This document shows positions 1-6,739 of a stretch of 8,050 nt of DNA, in pieces. The stretch is taken from NCBI GenBank assembly GCA_947464515.1, contig CANHXF010000070.1, forward strand, positions 1-8,050, written 5' to 3'. How positions within the stretch are numbered: the stretch's first letter is position 1; every line of letters begins with the position of its first letter. The position numbers were made by a program, and so were the translations under genes. The notes beneath the pieces are model-generated. The model made no database searches and was not told the origin of the DNA. It saw only the letters and a list, made by a program, of their open reading frames with translations. This stretch comes from Flavobacteriales bacterium. Lineage in GTDB: Bacteria; Bacteroidota; Bacteroidia; NS11-12g; UBA955.

Positions 1-1665
1 GCCGCCGGAAGTAGCGCCCTCGTTTCTTTTGATTTTGATTAAATCCGAATGGCTACTTACTGTGGTTTCGAAGTTGTTATTATTGATATAGATTTCCTCA
101 ACTGGGTAGTAATGGGTCCAGTTTCCAGCGGGGATTTGGTTTTGCGGGGTTTGAGATTCGATTTCAAACCAGGTTGAGGTGGCGGCTGCTCGGTCGCTAT
201 CGTAGCTGTGTATGTTGTATTTTTCTAAATCATCAGACAGGATTTGTCTGATGGCCTGCCGCTGATCATATTTTTCCGTGAATCCTCTGCGTCTCATATT
301 GCCAACGCCCGTTGATGCTTTATCAATGTATGTTTGTTTCTGAATCTCGGCTTCGGTAGGATATTTGAGGTAAGGCTCGAGTCCTGTTTTTTGGTAATTG
401 CGATTCAGGTATCGCGTTGCAGAATACAGTTCACCCATCAACGAATCGGTTTTCGGATTGTCCTTATAGACGAGCAATTTGCCATTTTTTACCAGCTTCA
501 ATTCGGTCAGAAGTCGATTGATTTTCGCAGTTTGACTGCTGATCGAGATGCTTTTGTGCGATAAGGGCCCCAATAGGAAAAGGAAGGCAGTGATAAAAAG
601 GGTGAGGGGAATCAGCACGATGTTTCGGCCTTTGAAAAACACGTTGTACAGCGTGATCCACGTCAGCCAAACCGTAATTGCCAAAACAGCCCATCGCGGT
701 GCGGTGAATCCATAATCTCCGATGCGTGTAAAAATGGCAACATATTGTAGTATCAACAAGGGCAGCAAAGCGACGTAATAGCCTTTGGTATACCACTTTA
801 CCCAGCTGTTTTCTTTTTGATGTTGATAGGGATGAACGAGCAGCATCGCCAACATGCCGAGCACAGAAAATACCATGATTAGGATGGTGACCCAACCTTG
901 TGGGAGCGACCATTGAACGATGATTTTACCCATGTAAGCGTATAAAATGAGGAGGTAAAGCACCACCAAGGGAATCAAAATGAATTGCACAAAAATGCGC
1001 AGGCCCTTGGGTAAGTCGGTTGATGATTCTAGCTCGTTTATGTCGTTTGGAACCCCCGCACAAAAAATAATGACACTCATTGGCAGGGCCATAATAAACC
1101 AGAGGTTTGCATAGATGTTGCTGCCAAAATTCACATCAAACAATTCTGAGACCGCCAAAATGGCACCGCTGATTCCGGCGTATAAAACACCCGTATATAA
1201 AACGGTTGTAAAGGCACGAATGAAAAGGGATTTGTTGTATTGCCAGAACGCGTTGATTTTGAAATTCCCAATGAAGGGGAGGAAGGCAACAACGAGGTGG
1301 GTGAGTAATCCATAGCCAAAGATTTGAATGGCCTGACTTTGATCGGATCCAGAGTCCATTTGGTTTTGTATGTCGGCGACAATCAGCCATAAAATTCCTA
1401 GGCCCATTACCATTACAAGCCCTTTGACATATCCGGGCCAGGTTTTATTCTCTAGAGAGGTATGGATGGCAAAAAATAGGCTGATGCCCATGGCGCAGCC
1501 AATGATATAAGGGATGAGATCTTCCGTGTCGTTCCCGTCCGCAGCGTTGAATGTAGTAATCAAAAGCATTGCAGCAATGGCGGCAAAAAGGATGGAAATG
1601 GGGTATTTGGCGAGGCTCAAACGGATGCCTTCCGTGAGTTTTTCTAAAGAGAACAATTTCTTCAC
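1..1665 (-). CDS. DUF4153 family multi-pass membrane protein (3' end beyond window)
   Basis: An uninterrupted minus-strand frame gives 555 codons from a GTG at 1665 and runs off the left edge, so the C-terminus and stop are missing. The N-terminus begins VKKLFSLEKLTEGIRLSL. Roughly eleven hydrophobic segments fill residues 21-367, followed by a polar region (about 370-555) that is probably a soluble domain outside the membrane. DUF4153 hallmarks are visible: a loop with DLPKGLRIFVQF at 217-228 leading into IPLVVLYLLILYAYMGKI, then QGWV at 256-259, FTRIGDYGFTAPRW at 312-325, and a juxtamembrane SISISSQ at 372-378. The family is common in Bacteroidota and has no established biochemical role, so no function is assigned. 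No in-frame ATG lies between the upstream TGA and the GTG, and the first internal ATG (codon 33) would remove the first membrane segment, so GTG is preferred. It is divergent from the prenyltransferase-like gene, 88 bp away. The family call is confident; the exact start is less so. Confidence 0.88.
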   Translation of the reverse strand, partial: MKKLFSLEKLTEGIRLSLAKYPISILFAAIAAMLLITTFNAADGNDTEDLIPYIIGCAMGISLFFAIHTSLENKTWPGYVKGLVMVMGLGILWLIVADIQNQMDSGSDQSQAIQIFGYGLLTHLVVAFLPFIGNFKINAFWQYNKSLFIRAFTTVLYTGVLYAGISGAILAVSELFDVNFGSNIYANLWFIMALPMSVIIFCAGVPNDINELESSTDLPKGLRIFVQFILIPLVVLYLLILYAYMGKIIVQWSLPQGWVTILIMVFSVLGMLAMLLVHPYQHQKENSWVKWYTKGYYVALLPLLILQYVAIFTRIGDYGFTAPRWAVLAITVWLTWITLYNVFFKGRNIVLIPLTLFITAFLFLLGPLSHKSISISSQTAKINRLLTELKLVKNGKLLVYKDNPKTDSLMGELYSATRYLNRNYQKTGLEPYLKYPTEAEIQKQTYIDKASTGVGNMRRRGFTEKYDQRQAIRQILSDDLEKYNIHSYDSDRAAATSTWFEIESQTPQNQIPAGNWTHYYPVEEIYINNNNFETTVSSHSDLIKIKRNEGATSGG

Positions 1666-1669
1666 ATCA

Positions 1670-1698
1670 CAAATGTAAACATTTATAAAAAAATCAAA
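1670..1698 (-). promoter_or_regulatory. Bacteroidota-type promoter for the DUF4153 gene
   Basis: On the minus strand, TTTG (1698-1695) is followed after 17 nt by TACATTTG (1677-1670), an exact match to the Bacteroidota -7 consensus TAnnTTTG. The spacing from the -33 TTG is within the range reported for Flavobacterium. Only 4 nt separate the -7 box from the proposed GTG start at 1665, so transcription would begin at or within a few bases of the start codon, implying a leaderless or nearly leaderless mRNA. The spacer is T/A-rich. This is a sequence match only. Confidence 0.55.
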
Positions 1699-1753
1699 TA
1701 GAAAAGCATGGATATTTCAATTTAATTCGTTTACTTTAAAAAACTAAACTATT

Positions 1754-2779
1754 ATGAACCAAATAAAAAATTCTGAAACGCCAAAGTACTTTTTACAACG
1801 CGCATGGATCTATTCGAAAGAAATGTTCCCCGTATTTGTTTACATCCCCTACGTAGTAGCGCTTTATTTCTGCGTGAATGTGGTGATACAAATTCTAAAT
1901 ACACCCATTTTTATAGCAGCTCAATCGGCCTGTTGGGGTGAGGGTACTGCCGCGGAAATGCTTAAGACTATTTACAGTGCGGGGTCTCAAGTGGTGTTAG
2001 ATTCTACGGCCATCGCGGGTGTTGTAACTGCATTCTTTATGATGTTGTTGATGCGAACATTTGATGATCTAAAAGATTTCGAACTTGATGCCAAATTATT
2101 TCCACATCGCTCTACGGCCAGGAAGTTGGTTTTGAAAAGTGATATTCAAGCCATCGGTCTTACTAGCTTTATCTCATTGATCGCTGTGAATTTGATATGG
2201 GGTCAGCAAACGTTGATGGTTTTCTTTATCATGTTAACCTACGCTGTGCTTACTTTCAAGTGGTTTTTTGCTGAGCAATATCACCGCGACCACATTTTTG
2301 TTACGATGTTGGATCACCAACCGGTGCCATATGTAATCAATTTCTTTTTGATTCATACAGCTTTGGCCACTGGCACCCAATACGAATCGTTCCAAATGAT
2401 CCATTTTATTTTGTTGCTTATTGTGTCGATGCCTATCACCGCTTGGGAAGTATCGCGGAAAATTCGCTCGGCCGATATGGAAACAGATTATGAGACGTTT
2501 TCTATGGTTATCGGACGCAAAACGGCGACGATTATTCCAATGATTTTCTTCCTTGTGGTTGGCTGTTTGAATATTTACATGGGAACGGTGATGCATTTTT
2601 CAAATGTGTTTTTCGTGATTGATGCGCTAATTATGGCCATTGTATTGTTCTATTATTTGCGATTCCTCATTAAGCCTGTGAAAGAGAATAATGTCCTTAC
2701 GAACGTTTGTTTGTTTGTAACGACATCGTTTTTTATGAATTTATTGATAAACACTTTGGTGCATTATCAAATTTTCTAA
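1754..2779 (+). CDS. UbiA-superfamily prenyltransferase-like membrane protein
   Basis: This is a 341-residue protein with about eight or nine membrane segments. Two Asp-rich loops fit UbiA-type intramembrane prenyltransferases, which move an isoprenyl group from a diphosphate donor (Mg-bound by the loops) to an acceptor. Loop 1 is RTFDDLKDFELD at 101-112 (D104, D105, D108, D112), followed by FPHRSTARKLV where relatives usually have P-x-R-P. Loop 2 is WEVSRKIRSADMETDYETFS at 231-250 (E232, R235, K236, D241, E243, D245), then IGRKTA. The first loop has R-x-x-D-D instead of the classical N-D, so the protein belongs to a divergent branch and its substrate cannot be named. The ATG at 1754 follows an A-rich leader with no Shine-Dalgarno, and I found no convincing -7 box in the 88-bp gap upstream. 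The stop lies 4 nt before the start of the phosphotransferase gene, so the two are almost certainly co-translated. UbiA superfamily membership is confident; catalytic activity is likely; the substrate is unknown. Confidence 0.8.
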   Translation: MNQIKNSETPKYFLQRAWIYSKEMFPVFVYIPYVVALYFCVNVVIQILNTPIFIAAQSACWGEGTAAEMLKTIYSAGSQVVLDSTAIAGVVTAFFMMLLMRTFDDLKDFELDAKLFPHRSTARKLVLKSDIQAIGLTSFISLIAVNLIWGQQTLMVFFIMLTYAVLTFKWFFAEQYHRDHIFVTMLDHQPVPYVINFFLIHTALATGTQYESFQMIHFILLLIVSMPITAWEVSRKIRSADMETDYETFSMVIGRKTATIIPMIFFLVVGCLNIYMGTVMHFSNVFFVIDALIMAIVLFYYLRFLIKPVKENNVLTNVCLFVTTSFFMNLLINTLVHYQIF

Positions 2780-2783
2780 GGTT

Positions 2784-5465
2784 TTGGGTACTCAATTGTT
2801 TGAAAAATCTGCCACTTCCGTTTCGGAGATTGGTAGTAAGGCGTATCATTTATTGACATTGGAGCGTGAGGGATTTCGAGTCCCTCCGTTTTTTATGCTT
2901 TCTCGTTACGATGTGGAGTTGTTATTTGGTTCCGTGTTGTTAGAGGTTGAGTCGATTTTTGCCTCAATCGATGTTTCGGATTCTGAGGCTTTGATGGCTC
3001 GTTGCACCCAAGCCCAATTATTGATTGAGTCGTTTGAGCCGGCTAGTCATTTGGCCACCCAATTAACAGGGCGATGCGAAGAAACTTTTGGCGCCGGATA
3101 CTATATTTCTGTGCGGTCCTCGGCAATGTCGGAGGATTCTGCATCTGCTTCTTTTGCCGGCCAACACAGCACATTTTTGTATACAACCGCCGATACGTTG
3201 ATTGCGAACGTCAAAAAGAGTTTGGCCTCGGCCTGGGGCTTTGGAGTATTGAGTTATCGTTTGCATCATGGGCTCGACATTCGCGGGATTGAATATGCGA
3301 TGGTGTTGCAAAAAATGGTTTTTGCCACGCGGGCTGGAATTGCATTTTCGATGAATTCTCATGGCAACATGGCGGATTCGGTGATCAATTGTGGCTACGG
3401 GATGGGAGAGGGAATTGTGATGGACAAAGTTGCGGTTGATTGTTATCATGTGAACCGAGCGATGAGGAGCATCACGCGGAGTGTGGTGAAAAAAGAACAA
3501 GCCATGCAATTTTCTGAAGACCTTGGAATTCATTTGGCAGAGATGGCTCAGGATAAGCAATCCATTGCAGCGTTATCGGACGTGGAGATTTTTACTGTTT
3601 TTGATACGGTAATTCAGGCGGAAAAATTGCTGGGGAAACCGGCTGACATCGAATTTGTATGGGGCGATGACGAGTTGTTGTATTTATTGCAAATGCGACC
3701 GATTACCACCATTCATCGTGAGGATTTGGTGGTGCTGGATAACACAAATATCATTGAGAGTTATCCCAATGTCACCCTGCCGCTGAGCTATTCATTTGCC
3801 TCCATGGCATATACCAATTTGTTTCGGCGAAGTGCCAAAGCTTTTTGGGTTTCCGATCAGAAGTTTGATGCCAATCACGAGGTTTTTGATCACCTAATTG
3901 AGCATTTTTACGGAAGGGTTTATTATCGGTTGGATAATTGGTACCGTATGATGGCATTGGTTTACAATTCCAAACGGTCGATGCAGGCCTGGGAAACCGC
4001 AGTGGGTTTGCCGGATTCTGCAAGCAGCAATTACAATTTTTCAATTTTGGGCAAGGTGAAAACCGCACTTTCGGTTCTTTGGCTGGTCCTGAATTATAAA
4101 AAAGGCAACCGCAGGTTTTTTGTCCATTTCGCAAAATCCTACCAACAATTTAAGGCGTACAAGCAATTCGAAAATTCACCAAAGGAATTATGGGGTCACC
4201 TAGAGCAATGCATTGAGCGGACGTTTGAGGAATACCACTTAACCGTTGTGAATGATTATTTGGCGTTCAAGGCTTTTGGTTGGTTGCAAGATGCGATTCG
4301 CGATGCAAAGATTTCTGAAAACCCCGAATTGGCCAACGAATTGGTTGTGGGTCAAGGCGGCGTGGAATCAGAACTAGCTGTGATGGCCTTCTTGAATATC
4401 AAGGCGCAAGTGCTCGAAAATCCTACGTTGATGTCGATTTTTACCCAAGAAGATTCAGAAGTATTGCATCAAATCAAAACGCCCGAATTCGAAAAATTCT
4501 ATCAAGATTGGAAAAATTATTTGGAGCGATTTGGTGATCGGACATTAGCAGAACTAAAGCTAGAAGTAAAATCGCCGCGGCGTAATCCGGAGATGTTGGT
4601 TCAACTGGTGAAATCGCAGTTGGATACAAACATGACCGCCGAGAATTTCAAGGAAAGGCAGGGGAAGATTTTCCAAAGTGCTCAGACCTTGGTGAAAGCG
4701 AAACTCAAATGGTGGATGCCCAAAACGTGGTGGTTTAATCTCACCTTGGGACTGTCGCGCTACGGATTGGCAAACCGCGAAAATATGAGATTCTGTAGGA
4801 CCCGCGTTTATAGTGCAAGCAAAGATATCTTCTTGGCCATGGCCGATTTGATGGTAAAGTCTGGCGATATCGAAACCGCCGATGATATTTTCTACTTTAC
4901 CATGGATGAGATTAAAGCGTATGCATATTCTGATGCTTCCAACAATGAAACGGCCCAATCGGGCAGTGGAGAGTTATCGAATCAAAAAGAAAAGAAATCG
5001 TATCGCCAAATCGTTGCTGAAAGGAAAGAAACGTACGAGAATTATAAGTCGCTCCGCTTGCCAGACCGCATCATTTACAGCAAAAATGAAAAGCCCGATT
5101 TCACCCAGTACTTGGAAGACGTAACGAGGGAAGGGGTTGATTTGAGCGAGGTCTTGAAAGGGGTCCCGGTTTCAAAAGGCATCGTAGAAGGTGAGGCATT
5201 GGTGATTATGGAGCCGGTGTTGAATGCCGATGTGAAAGGGAAGATTCTGATAAGCAAAATGACTGATCCGGGTTGGGTTTTCTTGATGTCGCAGGCCATC
5301 GCGCTGGTGACAGAAAAAGGATCTTTGCTCAGCCACACCGCCATCGTCGGACGTGAATTGGGTATACCCGTGGTGGTTGCGGTTCAAGATGTGACGCAGC
5401 GGATAAAAACTGGAGAACGCATCCGCGTGAACGGTTCAACGGGAATCATCGAGCGGCTGGGTTGA
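2784..5465 (+). CDS. PEP-synthase-like / rifampin-phosphotransferase-type dikinase, acceptor unknown
   Basis: This is a soluble 893-residue protein with three domains. (a) An ATP-grasp nucleotide-binding domain (PPDK_N type, about 10-310) has GSKAYHLLTLEREGFRVP at 17-34, the SVRSSAMSEDSASASFAGQ core at 109-127, LSYR at 156-159, and ADIEFVW plus LLQMRPITT at 287-309. (b) A middle helical region (about 320-780) carries family landmarks: ESYPNVTLPLSYS, ERFGDRTLAEL (581-591) and ADDIFYFTMDEI (699-710). (c) A C-terminal PEP-utiliser swivel domain (about 791-891) has GSLLSHTAIVGRELGIP, with His851 as the expected phospho-carrier. The chain ends there, so the PEP/pyruvate TIM barrel of PEP synthase and pyruvate phosphate dikinase is absent. 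Length and order match rifampin phosphotransferase, which uses ATP to phosphorylate a hydroxyl, releasing AMP and Pi. The acceptor here is unknown; rifampin is only one possibility. The start is TTG, 4 nt after the upstream stop. The next in-frame Met is residue 38 and would delete the Lys19 loop. Coupling suggests a shared pathway with the UbiA-like protein. Confidence 0.88.
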   Translation: MGTQLFEKSATSVSEIGSKAYHLLTLEREGFRVPPFFMLSRYDVELLFGSVLLEVESIFASIDVSDSEALMARCTQAQLLIESFEPASHLATQLTGRCEETFGAGYYISVRSSAMSEDSASASFAGQHSTFLYTTADTLIANVKKSLASAWGFGVLSYRLHHGLDIRGIEYAMVLQKMVFATRAGIAFSMNSHGNMADSVINCGYGMGEGIVMDKVAVDCYHVNRAMRSITRSVVKKEQAMQFSEDLGIHLAEMAQDKQSIAALSDVEIFTVFDTVIQAEKLLGKPADIEFVWGDDELLYLLQMRPITTIHREDLVVLDNTNIIESYPNVTLPLSYSFASMAYTNLFRRSAKAFWVSDQKFDANHEVFDHLIEHFYGRVYYRLDNWYRMMALVYNSKRSMQAWETAVGLPDSASSNYNFSILGKVKTALSVLWLVLNYKKGNRRFFVHFAKSYQQFKAYKQFENSPKELWGHLEQCIERTFEEYHLTVVNDYLAFKAFGWLQDAIRDAKISENPELANELVVGQGGVESELAVMAFLNIKAQVLENPTLMSIFTQEDSEVLHQIKTPEFEKFYQDWKNYLERFGDRTLAELKLEVKSPRRNPEMLVQLVKSQLDTNMTAENFKERQGKIFQSAQTLVKAKLKWWMPKTWWFNLTLGLSRYGLANRENMRFCRTRVYSASKDIFLAMADLMVKSGDIETADDIFYFTMDEIKAYAYSDASNNETAQSGSGELSNQKEKKSYRQIVAERKETYENYKSLRLPDRIIYSKNEKPDFTQYLEDVTREGVDLSEVLKGVPVSKGIVEGEALVIMEPVLNADVKGKILISKMTDPGWVFLMSQAIALVTEKGSLLSHTAIVGRELGIPVVVAVQDVTQRIKTGERIRVNGSTGIIERLG

Positions 5466-5481
5466 GGGTGAATCAAGCCCA
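5458..5481. terminator. Hairpin spanning both convergent stop codons, possible bidirectional terminator
   Basis: TGGGTTGA (5458-5465) pairs with TCAAGCCCA (5473-5481), giving eight base pairs with one bulged G at 5477 and a 7-nt loop. Both stop codons lie within the stem: TGA of the phosphotransferase gene and, on the other strand, TGA of the 5473-5994 gene. Only 7 nt separate these convergent genes, so a shared terminator would be economical. Neither side has a clear T-tract, so this is a weak call. Confidence 0.3.
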
Positions 5482-5994
5482 AATTCTCCTGGGATCGCCG
5501 GGTTTTGTTCGAACCAAATAACCTCGATTTTTTGCCTCGCGCTTGAGGGTAGCGATCAGTTGACCTGGAAAGAAAGCTTTTAGGAATCTAGATCCGCCGG
5601 AAACTTTGTTGAAATCGGTCAATAATCGGTGACAGTTTGATGCGCATCGCTCGCCCCAAAAAGAATAATCCCATTGGGGTGATTCAAGATTGCGTTGGTA
5701 AAAGGCCAACATTTGCTGCTTTTCTTCTTCCGTTGCTGGGATTGAAATGATGGTTTCCTTTTTGTGCTTTACGATGTCCTCCCATTCCTGCAGGGATTGG
5801 TTTTGAAAAATTGCACTTTTATGGGTAGGGTTTGGGAAAATATGGATGTTGTTTCGGTCCGCGTAATAGAACCCATAAACGCGATCATAGATCTGCACCG
5901 CAACATGCCCGCCGAATAATCCACCCAACTCACGATGCTTGTCGCCACTGAAGGGTTTGGTAAAAGAACCATGAAATATTCTGACATGTATCAC
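5473..5994 (-). CDS. Small soluble protein, possible permuted NlpC/P60 (papain-fold) hydrolase
   Basis: This is a 173-residue protein with no signal peptide or membrane segment. An early GGLFGGHVAVQIYDRVYGF (24-42) puts a His (H30) at the head of a beta-strand. A later YSFWGERCASNCHRLL (110-125) puts Cys117 and Cys121 at the start of a helix. His-before-Cys order is the arrangement of circularly permuted papain-fold enzymes (LRAT, YiiX and related NlpC/P60 proteins), whose members act on lipids, thioesters or amide bonds. This assignment rests on motif order and residue context only; I do not recognise a named family. The C-terminus is basic (VRTKPGDPRRIWA). The start must be GTG at 5994: a TGA lies two codons upstream and the next Met is residue 95, beyond the key His. 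The gene is convergent with the phosphotransferase gene (7 nt apart) and divergent from the methyltransferase-like gene (125 bp). The coding call is good; the function is tentative. Confidence 0.68.
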   Translation of the reverse strand: MIHVRIFHGSFTKPFSGDKHRELGGLFGGHVAVQIYDRVYGFYYADRNNIHIFPNPTHKSAIFQNQSLQEWEDIVKHKKETIISIPATEEEKQQMLAFYQRNLESPQWDYSFWGERCASNCHRLLTDFNKVSGGSRFLKAFFPGQLIATLKREAKNRGYLVRTKPGDPRRIWA

Positions 5995-5998
5995 AGTT

Positions 5999-6006
5999 CA
6001 AAAGTA
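5999..6006 (-). promoter_or_regulatory. -7 box (TACTTTTG) upstream of the 5473-5994 gene
   Basis: The minus strand reads TACTTTTG from 6006 to 5999, an exact TAnnTTTG match. It lies 4 nt before the GTG start at 5994, the same spacing as at the DUF4153 gene. No TTG occurs at the usual 17-23 nt upstream; the nearest TTTG is 13 nt away inside an inverted repeat, so the -33 element is weak or absent. Confidence 0.4.
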
Positions 6007-6010
6007 CCCA

Positions 6011-6025
6011 AATTTGCTTCAAATT
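6011..6025. repeat. Perfect 6-bp inverted repeat, candidate operator
   Basis: AATTTG (6011-6016), the spacer CTT and CAAATT (6020-6025) form a perfect dyad in the 125-bp gap between divergent genes. It lies 4 bp upstream of the -7 box of the minus gene, within its promoter spacer, where a bound dimeric regulator would block or alter transcription. Short A/T-rich dyads also arise by chance, so support is positional only. Confidence 0.3.
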
Positions 6026-6119
6026 GTGTATATTCGTTATTCTTCAATTTCATAATAATAAGCACCCATTTACTTGACTCACAAAAATTAGACTTTATTC
6101 AAAACCTCAAAAATTATAT

Positions 6120-6692
6120 ATGTTAAACTGGTACCCATTAACGATGTTTGGATGCATCGCAATTTCTGGCATTGCGGCAAATGCATTAAAAAATGCGACT
6201 TCGGAAGAAGTGAAATTTGTAAAGGACGATAAAACCATCATAATCTTTAGAGTTCTGATGCCTGTTGCGGTGATTTTGGCGTTGGGTTTGGCTCAGGTAG
6301 ATCCATGGCGTATCGGCGACATTGGAAATTCTTGGGTGGATTGGCTGGCAGGAGTATTGTTTGTGTCAGGCTTGAGTTTGCGCTGGATTGCCATCGGCAG
6401 TTTGAAAAGAGCTTTTACGGTGAAGGTGAGTATTTTGAAAGATCACAAACTTACAACGGATGGAGTTTACCGTTGGGTTAGGCATCCGAGTTATACCGGA
6501 ATGTACATTTACGGATTCGGATACGGATTGGCATTGCATAGTTTTTTGTGCGTGGCCTTGGTTTTACTCGCAGTTTGGGTGTCGACCTATAATCGAATTC
6601 CTGTGGAGGAAGCTGTATTAGAATCTCACTTTGGTGACGAGTATCGCAATTACAAATCCAAAACTTGGAGATTGTTTCCAGGATTGTACTAA
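6120..6692 (+). CDS. Isoprenylcysteine carboxyl methyltransferase (ICMT/PEMT)-like membrane protein
   Basis: This is a 190-residue integral membrane protein with about four or five hydrophobic segments (roughly 5-22, 42-60, 74-92, 127-157). The C-terminal half has the signature of the ICMT/phospholipid-methyltransferase superfamily, which binds S-adenosylmethionine at the membrane face: LKDHKLTTDGVYRWVRHPSY (106-125), the RHPSYTG core, the acidic pair E163-E164, and HFGDEYRNYKSKTWRLFPGLY at the end. Eukaryotic relatives methylate prenylated Cys; bacterial ones methylate lipids, small isoprenoids or other membrane substrates, mostly undetermined. The substrate here is unknown. The ATG at 6120 directly follows an A/T-rich leader (AAAAATTATAT) with no Shine-Dalgarno. 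It is divergent from the papain-like gene and convergent with the CDP-alcohol phosphatidyltransferase gene (42 bp). It is a single-gene unit as far as the window shows. Superfamily call is confident; the enzyme name should be kept generic. Confidence 0.82.
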   Translation: MLNWYPLTMFGCIAISGIAANALKNATSEEVKFVKDDKTIIIFRVLMPVAVILALGLAQVDPWRIGDIGNSWVDWLAGVLFVSGLSLRWIAIGSLKRAFTVKVSILKDHKLTTDGVYRWVRHPSYTGMYIYGFGYGLALHSFLCVALVLLAVWVSTYNRIPVEEAVLESHFGDEYRNYKSKTWRLFPGLY

Positions 6693-6708
6693 TTGTGATT
6701 TGATTTTT

Positions 6709-6739
6709 ACTGGGGTCGCTAATTTTTTGGCGCCCTAGT
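6709..6739. terminator. Convergent intergenic hairpin, possible terminator
   Basis: ACTGGGG-T-CGC (6709-6719) pairs with GCGCCCTAGT (6730-6739): ten base pairs including one G-T wobble and one bulged T (6716), with a 10-nt T-rich loop. It sits between two convergent genes and includes the TAG of the minus gene. A run of T precedes rather than follows the stem on the plus strand, so it is not a textbook intrinsic terminator in either direction. It could act as an RNA-stabilising stem. Confidence 0.35.

Noticed and set aside
464..913. A 149-codon open frame on the minus strand
   Set aside because: It lies out of frame inside the DUF4153 gene, its composition is rich in His, Arg and Cys, and it shows no domain. 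It is a shadow.
1666..1753. A plus-strand -7 box for the UbiA-like gene (TACTTTAA near 1732)
   Set aside because: Two mismatches to TAnnTTTG in the most informative positions and no TTG at proper distance. Not called.
3063..3560. A 165-codon minus-strand open frame opposite the phosphotransferase gene
   Set aside because: It is antisense to the conserved ATP-grasp core, with His/Arg-rich low-quality composition typical of an antisense shadow.
2784..5465. Annotation as a true phosphoenolpyruvate synthase (ppsA)
   Set aside because: The protein ends after the swivel His domain and lacks the PEP/pyruvate-binding barrel. The length of 893 and the domain order fit RPH-type enzymes better.
5995..6119. 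A small coding frame starting at 5935 and crossing the divergent gap
   Set aside because: The 63-codon frame overlaps the start of the papain-like gene on the other strand, runs through A/T-rich promoter sequence and has no family features.
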